A stretch of DNA of 64,000 bases from Kuschelorhynchus macadamiae (GCA_030620095.1 JAUTXW010003568.1:372001-436000); one strand, 5' to 3'. Shown: positions 1 to 13,324, numbered from the stretch's first letter. Numbers and translations are program-made. The notes: generated by a model not told the origin, from the sequence alone.

Positions 1-960
<960 letters not shown>

Positions 961-2125
961 AATACTGTTTCGCCACATTGGATTTTTAACAAAATATTAC
1001 CAGGCCATCCCCATATGACCCTTAATCTTTGGTCAAAATTTGAAGTCAATCGGGTAAGTAGTATTTAAGCTATGTCGCGAACCGACACAGAGACGGACAA
1101 ACAGACCGACGGAATTGATAAAACATGTTTTTAGGGACATTTAGGGACGCTAAAACGTGAAGATATGTAGTTCCTGAGAGGGACTGAGAGACTTCTATCA
1201 CGATTCCAAAAATTTAGTTTGGATACAATTTTGTTCCGCGATCTTGAATTAGTAACACAGTTTTACTAGTTGAGCTCTATACTATAATTAGTTATGGCAC
1301 ACAATTTGAAATCAATCCATTAAGAAGTTTCTTCAGTTTTTAAATATTTTATTATGCCGCCATTTTGTCCCTTGCTATCTTGGATTCGTACCAAAATTTT
1401 ACCAGTTGATTCCAATACTCGATGTTTATGCAAAATTTGAAATAAATCGGATAAGCAGTTTTTCATAACAATTTTTTTCACATTTCACTACGCCCCCCTT
1501 TTGTTTCACCATTTTGGATTTTTACCAAAATACCCATGTGATCCTTAATTTTTGACCCAAAATTTGAAGTAAATCAGAGACAGACAGACGGACCGGCGGA
1601 ATTAATAAAACATATTTTTTGGCATCTAGAGCCGCTAAAACGTAAAGATGTGCAAAACCGGAGAGGAGAATTTTTTCACGATTACAAACATTTTATTTTG
1701 CTGCCATTTTGTTTGGCCATCTTGAGTTAGTACCACTATTTTACTAGTTGATCCCTATACCACAATTAGTTGTGGCACACAATTTGAAATCACACTATTA
1801 AGCAGTTTTTTTAGGCTGAATTTTTAAATATTTTATTATGCCGCCATTTTGTTCCACCATCTTGGATTCGTACCAAAATTTTGCCACTTGATTTCAGCAT
1901 AATACTTGATGTTTTTGCAAAATTTGAGATAAATTGGAGTAGTTTTTTAGTAATAATTGTTTTAACATTTCACTAGGCCGCCATGTTGTTCCGCCATATT
2001 GGATTTTTACCAAAATGTTACCAGGTCATATGGGGATGCCATATGACTCTTAATTTTTTACCAAAATTAGAAATCAATCGGATATGTAGTTTTATTAGCT
2101 ACGCCGCTAACAGACAGATAGACAC

Positions 2126-2159
<34 letters not shown>

Positions 2160-2285
2160 CGACGGAATTGAGAAAACATGTTTTTCGTCATCTAGGGACC
2201 CTGAAACGTGATGATCTGAAAAAATCTCGGAGAGTGATTTTTTTCACGATTACAAGACTTCCCTTTTACGAGGAAAGTAAAAGGA
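961..2285 (+). repeat. Dispersed repeat family, units with ccgccattttgtt boxes and an (ACAG)n tract
   Basis: The stretch holds at least two consecutive units. Each contains 'cgccattttg', 'ggatttttaccaaaat', 'accagttgat' and 'gacggaattgataaaacat' segments. A perfect acag run lies at about 2118-2158. The same family recurs inverted at 20570-21790 and in this orientation at 59440-59823 plus 62546-63080. It ends near 2285 with a short inverted motif (cttcccttttacgagg), also seen at the other copies. There is no open frame of note; the open frame over the acag run is a repeat artefact. Confidence 0.85.
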
Positions 2286-4799
2286 GAGTGAAACACACCC
2301 TATAATATCAGCGAAATAAAACCACCCTGTACATCTCTGTCATATTAACACAATAATAATAATTTCAAGTTACATATTGGCACATGGTTGGACATATTTA
2401 GAGATGTACTCAAACACAATGACACCGGTTACATCTATTAAATGGAAAAGTTTATTAGTCGGGAGGAATGTATTTCACTATTGGCGCTGGCCTCCAACTC
2501 GAAAAACGATAAAAAATGGACCCGCTGTATATCGAGAAGATTCGTATTTGTTTGGTGTAATGACAATAGAGCAAAATAAAATAAAATAAGCGTTCATTGA
2601 TAAAAAATCATTTTGTAATACAAACTACGTTATGGCTTGAATTTTTCATTCCTCTATGTAAAATTGATAAAAGGACTTTAATTATTCTCGGAAGGATGCA
2701 CTAACGAGTCCATGAAAAATAAAGAGAGGCCACGTGTTTTAATGAACGTATCATCTTTTGTATAATAACACAACATTTTACATCAGTAGAATATGTGACT
2801 CTTGTACATATATTTCGTAGGTACCTTTTAAGAAAAAAAATGTGATTTTACTCTCATTAGCTGTAAAAATCTGGATTTCAGTAGGTTGCAAGCTTTGTTA
2901 TTATGTTTCATGATTGTTTAAAGCAAATAAAGATAAAGTTTATAAGTACGTAACTTAAAAACTTCATCTTCTTTATAACAGCACACATAGTTTATTAATA
3001 ATACATGGTTTTTAATAATAACTCAGTCGTCTAGTAAAAATGTCCGAAGAACCAATAAATAGTATATTTTAAAAATTTGAATCATTGAATAGTATTGTTT
3101 CTTCTATCCTAAATCGGTGGCAACATCCATTTTTTAAATAAAATACCTTATATGATATAGCATTTTATATTTTTCTAAACATTACATTTTGTGCGAAATT
3201 TCCTATGCCTAATTAAATTATTTTCGTGAAAATGCCGTTTAAAAAATGACATTTTTGACCATTTGAATCCCTATAACTATCAAACGACTTAACTGGGAAC
3301 AAAATGTATTCCACCTTTCCACTTTTTTTTTGATTATCTCCTGACACCAAGTTCTAATTTGACAGAAAATATCAAATTTTAACGCTCCCTGTCAAAGTGA
3401 AAATTATTGTGAGCAAATAGAAATTTGAAAGCTAAGCTAGGTAAGTGAAATCCATTTTGTTCCAAGTTTGGCGTATACCGAGTAAAATTTGTCAATTTTT
3501 AAGGAGATAAATTTAGGTATATGAAATATGGTACAAAATATATTTAGAATGTTTATGACAATACAATAATTTAATAATATACAAGGCATTTCATTTAGAA
3601 AACGGCAGCACCGTACAATTAAAAATATTTTAGAAAGAAGCTTTATGTTCACCGGTCACTCCTATTTTCAAAGTAATCTATTCATTGATTCTCGAGATAC
3701 TGTTAATAGGCCACTGATTTGGGCGTATCCTGTACTTGATCTATATAGGGTAAAGTTCTGGAAAATGACAAAACTCTTTTTATTTGACATTTGAATCTTC
3801 ATTGGAACGCATGTAGTCAAGTTTAAAATTATACCTTCGCTGCCACAGAATACTCTTCTGAAAAAACTACTCAAAAGCCTACTATTGTTTTGTTTCCACC
3901 TACATATACAGACACGTCTTATACACCCAAATTCTCTAAAGAGGGTTAAATTTAGACCAGTGTAGGTTTAAGATTTAGCAACTGAACAAATAATTTTTCT
4001 ACACGTCACAGTTACAAAATGACAGTGAGTTTTAAGTACCATGGCAACTAGGCGTGGTCTATCTCTTAAATCTTTTTAGTGAATCCGAGGATAAGTGTCT
4101 AAAGGGGGTTTAATTTTATTCTTTATTTGATGTTACTGGCCTTTGGAGGCCAGCAAAGGTCTGCTGCTGCTTTTAGTTTTGCTTTAAATTTTGGAGGTAT
4201 TCGTGTTTGATGCGCTTACCGAGAAGCCAAGAGACTACCTATTTTTTAGGACTACTTAGGTTTTTCTAACGGAATTTTGTCCAGCTATTAACGAACCCGA
4301 AATCTAGGTCACCGTCAGCCTAATTTTGATTACATAATTCGATTATGAAAAACGACCCGATATTGGGTAACTATAACTTGACTTGATCCTCAGTCCAAAC
4401 AACTGATTTTTTCGGATCCTTTGCAAATGTACCTTTTATATATTGTATGGATATAGGTATCGCCATCCAAGTAACAGCGTTTGAACTTGCAGTAAAACGT
4501 TTCTTTAGAACGGGGTGATGAACTACTTTAGTTTAAGAATACTGATAGTTGTTGATAATAGGTGGTGCTATACATACCGATTAATTATTCTACTACTAAT
4601 CTAACTAAACTATAAAACCAATATATAATTTAAATAAAACGCACATATCAATTATTTAATATTAACACTAAAAGAGTACATTATAAATATTAAACTTAAA
4701 GATTAAACTATATAACAAAATTAGAGTGTTACAAAAGTAACAATATAACAAACACAAAAAAGTAACATTATTAAAAAAAAAAGAAAAAACTATTTTTTA
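2286..4799. other. No gene recognised (AT-rich, repeat-like)
   Basis: No convincing coding region was found. There are open frames of 60-71 codons at 2377-2589 (+), 3437-3652 (-) and 3668-3874 (-), but none shows a recognisable domain. The 3.2-3.9 kb part has the low-complexity character of old transposon termini. Confidence 0.6.
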
Positions 4800-5100
4800 A
4801 AGGTGATGTTTAAATTGACCACCATTTTCTCTAATGCAAAATTGGCACATGTAATTCTTTGAATAGCGATAAAAAGAACCATTAGTTTCATTCGCAGATT
4901 TCGAAAGGCTAAATGAATTGCTTCTTGAAGTTCTGCTATGCCATCATATGGTATTTTATATACTTCCTTTGGTTTCTAGCCCCATAAAAAAATCTAAAAT
5001 TGAGAGATCTGGAGATCGTGGAGGCCATCTAACAGGTCCGTTGGTACCTATCCATCTTTGAGGAAAATTGTCATTTATTTGCATGTTTTTGAGGAAAAAT
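4800..5100 (-). pseudogene. Mariner-superfamily transposase, C-terminal remnant
   Basis: On the minus strand, 5085 down to about 4830 reads as the C-terminal third of a Tc1/mariner-type transposase. It has a WPPRSPDL box (the usual third catalytic Asp region, W-P-x-R-S-P-D-L) followed by an LDFFMG segment, then a frame broken by stop codons. The segment just after LDFF is out of frame, as in the mariner at 22275. The flank at 5200-5510 has the texture of a mariner inverted repeat, including gggacaccctgtg. This is a dead fragment; the family is clear, the subfamily is not. Confidence 0.75.
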
Positions 5101-5589
5101 GCACGCTATTATGTATTTTTGAAAAGGTAAATAAAAGACAAATTTTATAGTCTATAAGTAAACACAGTGTTCGCTTTAAAGGAATAAAGTAGGGTCCCAT
5201 AAATTTTTGACCTAACCCTGTATACTAATTCCGAAGGCGGAATTGAGTTCTACGGGAAAAGTTATATAAGAAACAGTTGTTTCACATTTTCGCTAAGTTA
5301 TCTGATAGTTGAGATACGAGGGTGCCTGAAAATGCAACATTTTAAATTTTGCCCTGTGTCTTAAAAACTAAAAGGGCTATGGAAATGTTGTTAACGGCAT
5401 CTTTATTTTACGAAAAAGTAGAACCCTGTCGCGAAAACCTCATATCTATGAAATAACGGAGATACCCCGCAAAAATATCCAAAATGGGACACCCTGTGCA
5501 TAATATATATATTTATGTTTTAAGTATTTAGGTATTTCTCCCTTTTAAGTAATCGTAAGCCATCTTTACCTCTTTCAATACGTGTCATA
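5101..5589. repeat. Non-coding mariner-type terminal sequence
   Basis: There is no gene. The wording (gacctaaccctgtata ... gaaaatgcaacattttaaat ... gggacaccctgtgcata) parallels the terminal repeats of the fold-back mariner at 25293-27937 at a diverged level. It is probably the end of the element whose transposase fragment lies at 4800-5100. Confidence 0.45.
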
Positions 5590-5599
5590 CGGGTGTTAA

Positions 5600-7564
5600 A
5601 GTACTTCGGTCTGGTTTCCCATTAACATTGTACAGAATTAAAACAACTGTACAAAAGCAAATCACAATAGAGGTTAAACTTTACTCTGACTACGTAAATG
5701 ATTTGTACGGACTCTACAAAAGGACAGGGTGTCGAGAGATCTTAAAACAATTCAAAACTGAAAAGAAGAATCTAAAAACTTTTATTTCTAAGAAAGAAAT
5801 AGAAACAAACACAAACAAAATAAACAATGCTCAAAATAAATCAAAAGCAGCGTGGCCACTAGTGAATTTTGTCATAGGAAAAAGTGGAGGCAGAGATATG
5901 CCATCTTTTTTGGTAGATCCTGAAAATGGTGATGAATTGTCTTCTCCATCTGATATCTGTAATGCCTTCAATGGCCTTTTTATCCTTATACCAGGTGGCC
6001 AGAATTCGCTTCCTCGAGTTGAACCTAGTGTGACTCCTAGTATATTCCTTAGCCCTATAACGGAACAGGAAGTGTTTGAGATTATAGAGCGATTACCAAA
6101 CAAAACTTCCTCTGGCATAGCCAATATTCCCACTAACATCATAAAATATGCTAAAGAATATATCTGTCAACCCCTTCACAATATTATGAATGAATGCTTT
6201 CAGAATTCAGTTTTTCCTGATGCCTTAAAAATAGCTAAGGTGCTGACTATCTACAAAAAGGGCCTAAGGACTGACATGACCAAATACAGACCCCTGTCAC
6301 TGTTGCCTGGTTTATCAAAGGTTTTTGAGAGGGCAATTTATAACAGAATCATATCATTTCTTACATACCACAACATCTTGAATGAACGTCAATTTGGTTT
6401 CCGTAAGAACATGTCAACTGAACTGGCTATTTTTAAATTAGTAAATCTTATAGCTGATTCTCTGGACAACAATAATATGGCAGCTGGCCTTTTCTTTGAC
6501 CTCTCAAAGGCTTTTGAGACAATAGACTATAACATCCTTTTTGTCCGGTTGTACAATTGTGGGGTAAGGGGTAACTGTTTGGAACTTTTACGTTCTTATC
6601 TTGCTGGAAAGAGGCAACTGGTATCTATTGTCGCTGATGGGAAAATATATTTCTCTGCACCATCAAACATACAGCAGGGAGTCCCACAGGGGTCAATCCT
6701 GGGACCCTTGCTTTTTTTAATATATGTGAACAACTTGGGTGATACACTTAACATGGGACAGGTTTTTCAGTTTGCCGATGATACCTCTATTATTATAACG
6801 GAGAGAACTCTGTCTGGGTTATCAGGAAATCTGTCAGGGATGGTGGAGAGAATGGCATTGTGGTGCAACGAGAATGGTTTGAAGCTGAATGCAGATAAGA
6901 CAGCTTTGTTGCAATTTCAAATTTTAAAAAGCATACCTGAAAGTGTGTATGTTAGGATGAATCATAAGAAACATGGAGATCTTAACAAGGCACTCTCATG
7001 ACTTGAAAACACACTTTCACAACACATTTCTTTACTTTCTTTAGTATTGTTTGTGAGACATAAAGTTCTATTTCAGACAAACCATGATATTCATGCCAGA
7101 AACATGGAGATCTTAACAAGGCACTCTCATGACTTGAAAACACAGGCTTTCTTTGCTAAAAGTTCATATTATAGAGCTATCCAGGCCTATAATCTTCTAC
7201 CAAAACATATTAGGGACATGACATCTGACAAGGGAGGAATTTAATAATGATACTTAGCTCAACTTAAGTTTTAGTAGTTTTCCATTTAAGTTCTAGCTTT
7301 AAGGTTTTTAAACTGGTTTTAATATTATATGTTTTCATTTCTCTCTACTTATAATTAGTATATGGTTTGTTATGTAAATTTTAGAATCAAGGCTGGTTGT
7401 CTTTTCATCTTTATTGTGTCCATGTTGTGTAAGTCATTTAATAATATTTAATATCTTTATAATAATATGCATCGTGAGCAATTCCGCCGACGATACCGCT
7501 CATTCTCCTGTTTTGGAAATTATATTATTATGGTAATAAAAGCATTTCATTTCATTTCATTTCA
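5600..7564 (+). mobile_element. 5'-truncated LINE with (ATTTC)n tail
   Basis: The element ends with aataaaagc followed by repeats of atttc at 7541-7564, a simple-repeat 3' tail typical of several LINE clades. Its 5' limit is not sharp; coding similarity begins near 5628. The 7247-7540 part is 3' untranslated sequence. I see no clear target-site duplication. Confidence 0.75.
5628..7247 (+). pseudogene. LINE reverse transcriptase (Jockey/I type), 5'-truncated and broken
   Basis: A 457-codon frame (5628-7001) carries a non-LTR retrotransposon reverse transcriptase. It shows a YRPLSLLPGLSKVFE segment (about residue 220), FFDLSKAFETID (palm motif A, with its Asp), QGVPQGSILGPLLF, and FADDTS (catalytic F-A-D-D intact, near residue 385). 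The usual endonuclease domain is absent, so the element is 5'-truncated. The frame leaves the family pattern after about 6930. A C-terminal piece, recognisable by SSYYRAIQAYNLLPKHIR, follows at 7047-7247, so a stretch between palm and tail is lost. A ~45-bp segment (aacatggagatcttaac...) occurs twice, at 6971-7016 and 7103-7146, marking the rearranged joint. It is not functional as it stands. Confidence 0.9.
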
Positions 7565-7791
7565 ATATTGCTTTCTTTGATATACGCAGACTCAGAAGTA
7601 ATTTTATTCTTATTTTTTGAATTAGATGTGATATTTAAAATGTCGCCGACTTTTGTATGTTTTGTAGTTTCACCTCGTTTATAAATACATGTTAAAACAA
7701 TTCGATGGAAACAGTGGCATTTTCCAGTAATCGGGCGATTTAACAGCAGGGCTAATTTTACTTTTTTATTATAAGTACTAGGTATATAGAG
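7565..7791 (-). other. Short unrecognised stretch
   Basis: This lies between the LINE tail and the hAT terminus. An 85-codon minus-strand frame (7552-7809) has an ordinary amino-acid mix and the segment CHCFHRIVLTCIYKRG, but I do not recognise a family, and its ends overlap both neighbouring elements. It could be a fragment of an unidentified element or chance. Confidence 0.3.
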
Positions 7792-8159
7792 CAGTGGCGG
7801 CTCTTCCATAGGGTCATTTGGGCAATGGCCCTCCGAAAATATTTCAGAAAATAAATTATTCGTTTGACCGTCCCTCCTAATAGTCGTAATAAAACGCGAA
7901 CTTTGGGAAAAGTTAAATACGCTAAACTATCAGCCGCGCAGTGCGAATGGTCTCGTTGCGTCCCTTAGGCGTAATAAAATACGCTATACTAAGATAGGCT
8001 GGGCAGTCCGAATTGCCCTGATTATCTTAAAGCTTGACAAAAGTAACTGAAGATTTTACAGTTACAATTCGATCGATCGGTCGCGGCATCACGTCGGCAT
8101 GCGGAAGTTCAGTTGCCACTTTTTAATCGATGAAAATTGATTTATATACTGTTTCTTGT

Positions 8160-9100
8160 AATATATTTATTTAAATGGTTCTCTTACAAACACAAAAAAA
8201 ACATTGTAATTACATGTAAGAATTCTTACAAACTAAACTAAAACTACACTTACACAAATAAACACAAAAAGACAAAGAAAGGAACATAACAGGTACCCTA
8301 GATGCTGCATAAAAACAATGACTTTATCTTACTAACTGAGGTAGAGAATATATCTAAATGGTATTTGGTTATGGCTTTATTGCACTCTCTTAGCATTAAA
8401 TTTAAAGGTGAACAACCTCTTGAATTAAAAGTATTTCTGTAACTAATTCTAAGATTAATTTTAGGCACATGCATACTGATGTAATTGATTAGATAAGTAT
8501 CTTTGTATTTTATATTATCATATATGGGTAGATATTGTATTTTTTAACATAGAGATATCTGAGAAATTTTTTTTTGTACTCGTTCAATGAGATCAATATT
8601 AACCAATGCTGCAGGCGACCAGATGATGGATGCATACTCAAGATGAGGTCTAACGAGAGCATTGTACAACCTTACAATGGTGTCAATGTTTCTAAACATT
8701 TTTGTGTTTCTTATCACGAACCCTAGCGCCCTATAAGCTTTGTTTGTAATATAATTATAATGAGCATTAAACTTTAAGTTAGACTGCAGATAGACACACA
8801 AGTCTCTACACTCATCAACTCTGTTTAAGCAAATGTTGTTAAGATAGCACCCCAGCAGCACATGTAAGGTCGCATAAATTAGTGATCGTAGACCTGCCAG
8901 CTAGAAAACCATGTTGTTAATAGGCAAACATATTTTTACACATATTTAAAATATCATCGTATAATATGGATTCAAAAATCTTTGCTAAACAGTTTAGAAC
9001 ACTTACAGATCTATAGTTCTCTACAAGTTCCTTGTTACCTGATTTAAAAATTGGTGTAACAATTGAATCCTTCAATCTATCACTAATCTCGCCAGACTCG
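8160..9100 (-). pseudogene. LINE remnant, minus strand (RT start plus C-terminal part)
   Basis: Reading leftwards, 9075-8917 encodes an early reverse-transcriptase segment (SIVTPIFKSGNKELVENYRS, then VLNCLAKIFESILY). After a deletion that removes the catalytic palm, 8861-8544 encodes the C-terminal part (AYRALGFVIRNTKMF..., then LYNALVRPHLEYASIIWSP, a standard LINE tail motif). The rest, to about 8160, is probable 3' untranslated sequence. The element is dead. The family is of the same general kind as the LINE at 51121-53945, which has a similar KALGFILRNCKDF segment. Confidence 0.8.
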
Positions 9101-9266
9101 CCAGTCTCTATTCGGACGCGAGAAAGAAAGCTTCGAAAATGCCAAATGTGATTTTGGCGAAACGTCAGCAAAACTGTTCTTTTCAGAACGACAGTAGTGA
9201 ACGGATGTACACCCGGAATGAAAACACATTGTATTTTTCCATCCGTGAAGGAGTAAAAATCAACAC

Positions 9267-9320
<54 letters not shown>

Positions 9321-9610
9321 CATGTCTTTGCTTACTTTTTAATTTGAATGTTTTGTTTGTCTCAATTCCATTATTGTTTTTTTTACAGCGCGTGTTTTTA
9401 TAATACATTAAGTTTTAAGCTTTTTATTATAATCAAAAAATGTTTTATTACATTTTCTAGTTTTTAGTTCAATTTTGTAAATACTGTGTTCTATAAATAG
9501 GGCAAGGAAGTTCATACCTTTTTATATTTTTATTCTGATTTATCTTTGTTTGCTTAGGTTTGTCAATGATTTTGTATTTAGACAATAAAGCTTTTTTTGA
9601 CTTTGACTTT
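9100..9610 (+). mobile_element. 3' end of a plus-strand LINE or SINE-like insert
   Basis: The stretch ends with gacaataaagctttttttgactttgacttt (9579-9610), a polyadenylation-like signal followed by a short ttgac-type repeat, the usual look of a LINE 3' terminus. After it the hAT reading frame resumes at 9611. Its start near 9116 carries a hammerhead-like box (gaaaatgccaaatg ... ggcgaaacgtc, 9128-9165) lacking the CTGANGA core. A (TA)n run lies at about 9270-9321. No protein is encoded. Confidence 0.5.
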
Positions 9611-10081
9611 AACGGGATATGTGGTTGTGAAGTCTATAACTCATTTTACTGTTATGTTTGTTTGTTGTTTTCTAAGGATTCTTCGGATTTATTATGGTGC
9701 AAAACCGGCGTTAAAGACTTAAAAGAAAAAATAAAAAAACATGCGTTTTCTGCAGATCACATGAAATGTTCGGTGAACTATGCTACGGTCGGAAATGTTG
9801 ATATTCTCACTCAGCTAAACACAGCTTATAGAAAATTATAGACTGACGAGCTGGCACTACGTGGCCATGATGAAATGCCTTTGTCTGAAAATCCAGGGGT
9901 TTTAAGAGGGTTTATAAATTTTGTTGAGGAGTTGGGTCAAGATAGACTATTCGCTTTAGCAATGTTAAGTATCGAGAAATCGTTTATAAAAACAATGTGC
10001 GTGCAATTTTAACGAACGTGTCATTCAGCATTTTTCCAATTCTAAAGAACGAAGAGCAAACCTGAACTTCAAGAGAATTTA
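9611..10081 (+). pseudogene. hAT transposase remnant (ZMYM1-like, TTF-type zinc finger)
   Basis: The frame from 9611 reads through a zinc-finger segment with FYCYVCLLFS and WCKTGVKDLKEKIKKHAFSADHMKC, matching the TTF-type finger at the N-terminus of ZMYM1-like hAT transposases. After a stop at 9841 an ELALRGHDE segment, the family's FRGHDE box, and then NPGVLRGFINF follow. It then jumps directly to a C-terminal piece (LSIEKSFIKTM..., then KERRANL in a shifted frame). The catalytic centre is therefore deleted, making this a non-autonomous derivative. Confidence 0.8.
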
Positions 10082-10181
10082 AAGCTCAATTTAAAGATAA
10101 GATATTTATTTTTATTTTAAGTATGCATATTTTTAAATTTGTTATTGACCTCCCAATATAATTCACCACGAGCCGCCACTG

Positions 10182-10716
10182 GCTTCTATTTGCAATTTCT
10201 GAGGCTGTTACGAGCTATTATGCTTATACTGACTGACTAATCATAATCCCTGACCATTAAGGGTTTCAGATGTTTTACCTGCTGGGTATGATAGTATTTA
10301 ATAGGGATTTTCAGCTTATGTGTTATACATTGACAGTAGGTATAGAGAAGCTTTTAGTGGTTAAATGCATACTGAATTGAGAGCTGCACAATGTTTTCTT
10401 AGTTTATACGGATTAAAATATAGATTTGAGATTTTCCGTTAAAACTATTAGCCTATCATATCTTTAGTCTTCCATATAACAGCCAATATATTTTATTATA
10501 AATATTTTGTGTATGACATGAAGCACTGTAGTCTCGAAAACGTTTGAAAGTATAAGAAAACATATTTGCAGAAAAAATACATAATGCTCGTGCGGATGTG
10601 TGTGCATATGTACAGAGTCTTTCATTGAGGAGAATAAATGGATTTTTTTTTAATTCCCCCGACTTACGCTAATCATGTTGCGTTTTTTAAAATTCCAAAT
10701 GTTTTTTTAATAAGGG
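10182..10716. other. No gene; left half of an inverted repeat pair
   Basis: No coding potential is seen. The segment at about 10607-10700 (cattgaggag ... atgttgcgttttttaa) is repeated in inverted orientation at about 13625-13795. The pogo element and the adjacent MITE therefore lie between the two arms of an older inverted repeat. Confidence 0.55.
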
Positions 10717-10718
10717 TA

Positions 10719-13309
10719 GGGGAGAAGGGAGCACAGAGGACCGCTGGGGCACAAAGGTCCGCTCCATTTATTCTGTTATACGTGGCGCCATCTTTTAAAT
10801 GTTGTTAAAAATAGCAAGTTAGCGATGTATTTTTATATTTCTGACAGTTACAGCAATGTTCGTGCAGTGTGCAGGTCGCAGCAAATAAAACATTGGTTTT
10901 TAAGGTAAGCCATGCTAAATTTTATAGTTTTGTCAAGTGTGATTATTGCGTTATTATGCGTGTATTGTTATTTCTTATTATAACCCACTAAAACACAACT
11001 TTTTTACTTAAAAACAAGTTGGTTAACTCAGGTGTAAACAAACATTCAGTGGAGTGGCGGGAAATTTAAATTTGTTTTCTGCAACTGGGGCACAAAGGAC
11101 CGCTTATGATCCTCTGTGCCCCAAGGCAGTATGTTGTGGCTTAAATATGAATTTAAGTGTTAGAATTAATTCAATTATGTGATGTGTGTATATTATAATA
11201 AAAAATATTGTTTTTGGATGGTACGTAACTACGTAAAGAAAAAACCCGAGCCTTCGTGGGCAGAAGAAGACATGACCAGGGCACTGGAAATGATCAACCG
11301 AAACGAAATTTCAGTTCGACAAGCAGCTCAACGTTTTAAGATACCTAAGACCTGTATTTTGCGCCGAAAAAATAATGAAATGATGCCAAAGACACCAAGA
11401 AATAATCATTTTAAACAAGTGTTTACTGACCAACAAGAAACTGAACTAGTGGAGCATATTCTAGACCTAGAAAAGCGATTTTATGGAATAACCCCTCCCG
11501 ATGCTCGTCGATTTGCATTTGAGGTGGCAGAAAATATGGGCTTGAAACATCCATTTAATAAGAATGCCAAATTAGCTGGTAGTGACTGGTTGGTGGGGTT
11601 TAAAAAACGAAATCCTCAACTTTCTATTAGAGCTCCCGAAGCCACAAGCATAGCACGAGCTGAAGGATTTAATAAGCCCCAGGTTCAAAAGTTTTTTGAT
11701 ATTGTACGATCAGTTTCAGAGAAGAGCAATATTCAACCAGGCCAAATATATAATATTGTTGAGACTGGGATTAATTCAGTGCCTGTACCCAGAAAAATTC
11801 TAGCTAAAAAAAGAAAAAAACAGGTTGGGCGGATAGTGAGCACTGAACGTGGGTATAATGTAACTGCAGTTTGTGGGATTTCAGCTGCAGGATCTTACGT
11901 CCCTCCATTTTTTCTTTTTCCAGCGAATGAACCCATATTTTATGAAAGGATGTTCGCCGGGTGCAGATGGCTATGCAAATGGTTCTGGCTGGACGGATTT
12001 CGATCATTTCAAGTATTTAGATCACTTTATTAACCATGTAGAATCCGGTCCCGATAAGAAAATATTATTAATTCTTGACAATTACAATAGTCATAGGACG
12101 CCTGCCGCAATAAATAAAGTAAGAGAAAATAATATTATAATGGTCTCTCTCCCGCCCCACACCAGTCATCGCCTGCAACCCCTTGACTGCATTGTGTTTG
12201 GGTCCTTAAAACATCAGTATGCAAAGGAGTGTAACTTATGGCACACTAATAACCCTTTATCTCGTGTGTCATTATATGATATCGTAGAAATATTTTCAAA
12301 GGCATTTCTTCATGCTGCCACCTTGGAAAAAGCCATAAAGGGTTCTCAAACGACAGGAATTTATCCATTCAATAATGAAATATTTCCTGACGGATGTTTT
12401 CTGCCCGCTGAAGTTACACACCTCCCGGTACAGCAAGAAACCGAGAGGCCTATAGCTGCAGAAAAAGTTTCAGATGAGGATGATCACCAACCTGAACCTC
12501 AAAGCTTATTCAAAGAACCACAACCGAGCTGCAGTTACACTTCCTTCAAAGATGCTTTCCTAAAAATTTCTCCAAAGTCAAAGTCAGATGCCCGTAAAAA
12601 CAAAACTCAAAACCTACAGAAGGTAAGCAGAGCTCAGCATGCTGAAGAATTAACAAGTTCCCCATTTAAGGACCAGCTTATGGCCTAAGAAGCAGAAAAA
12701 AAAACAAAATACCAAAAGTGTAAAAAAAATGTAGAAGAAAAGTCCAATATTAAAAAAAAAGAAAACCGCGCAAAAAAAGTGGTGAAAGTAGCGATAGTGA
12801 AGAAGAAGACACTAACACCATATGCATTTATTGTCAGAGTAGGTATGGCGAATCAAGGGAAGGAGAGGGATGGATTTAATGTTAGAATTGCAAAGGTTGG
12901 GCACATGACGCTTGCGCAGGAGTGTCAGAAGACGATGCACAATTTATTTGTCTGAAATGTTCTTAAATATAGTATTAAAAATAATATTTTTTGTTAGCTG
13001 TTGAGCTGCTATAAACAATTTTTGCAACCCATCAGTCTTTTTGTAAAAATCCTATTCAAATATTGTTTATTCAATGCATGATCCCAACACCCCGTACGTC
13101 CCATTGCTAGGGGCACAGAGAACCAGCGCAGGGTATTAAAAAAATAATTGTAACTCATATATCATTTTGTTTAAAATATTTTTTTGGTCTTAAATGAATA
13201 AAGTAACCACTAAACTTGACACAAATAGGTTTACTTATTTTTAATATATTTTTTTAATGGATTTGTACACTAAAAATCCCTAAGCGGTCCTCTGTGCCCC
13301 CTCCTCCCC
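10719..13309 (+). mobile_element. Pogo/Tigger-like transposon 1, complete ends
   Basis: The inverted ends are GGGGAGAAGGGAGCACAGAG... at 10719 and the complement of GGGGAGGAGGGGGCACAGAG... ending at 13309. They agree at 24 of 26 positions and are flanked by the expected TA on each side (10717-10718 and 13310-13311). The gcacagaggaccgc motif recurs internally: ggggcacaaaggtccgc near 10756, ggggcacaaaggaccgc near 11090, tcctctgtgccccaagg near 11113 and ggcacagagaaccagcg near 13112. These look like subterminal transposase-binding repeats. The length is 2591 bp. Confidence 0.92.
11218..12966 (+). pseudogene. Pogo/Tigger (DDE_1) transposase with C-terminal PHD-like finger, broken
   Basis: The ATG at 11218 starts MVRNYVKKKPEPSWAEEDM. 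A psq/CENP-B-type helix-turn-helix follows (about residues 15-60, with IRSV-like spacing in ISVRQAAQRFKIPK). A second DNA-binding segment ends near GSDWLVGFKKRNPQLS, and then comes the DDE_1 core. The first acidic site reads NIVETG where the family has N-V-D-E-T-G, so the first catalytic Asp is Val (codon at 11758-11760). The later sites, LILDNYNSH and HRLQPLDC, are intact. A one-base loss near 11926 splits the frame (11179-12033 and 11873-12688). Past a stop at 12688 the frame shows CIYCQSRYGE ... NCKGWAHDAC ... CLKCS, a PHD-like zinc finger with two further stops, ending at 12966. Confidence 0.9.
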
Positions 13310-13324
13310 TACTATATGTCTATT

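Larger units (their letters stand above)
7792..10181 (+). mobile_element. hAT element 1, internally deleted, invaded by LINE pieces
   Basis: The terminal inverted repeats are CAGTGGCGGCTC at 7792-7803 and its complement at 10170-10181. Coding remnants of a ZMYM1-like hAT transposase lie inside near the right end. The 8 bp outside each end (atatagag and gcttctat) do not match, so the expected 8-bp duplication is either lost or the two ends come from a rearranged locus. The middle, about 8150-9610, is occupied by LINE-derived sequence on both strands. Confidence 0.75.

Noticed and set aside
7792..10181. Perfect 8-bp target duplication around hAT element 1
   Set aside because: The flanks atatagag and gcttctat do not match, so I do not claim a duplication there.
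11804..12007. Minus-strand frame opposite the pogo 1 transposase
   Set aside because: It is a shadow of the real coding strand, which carries the family motifs.
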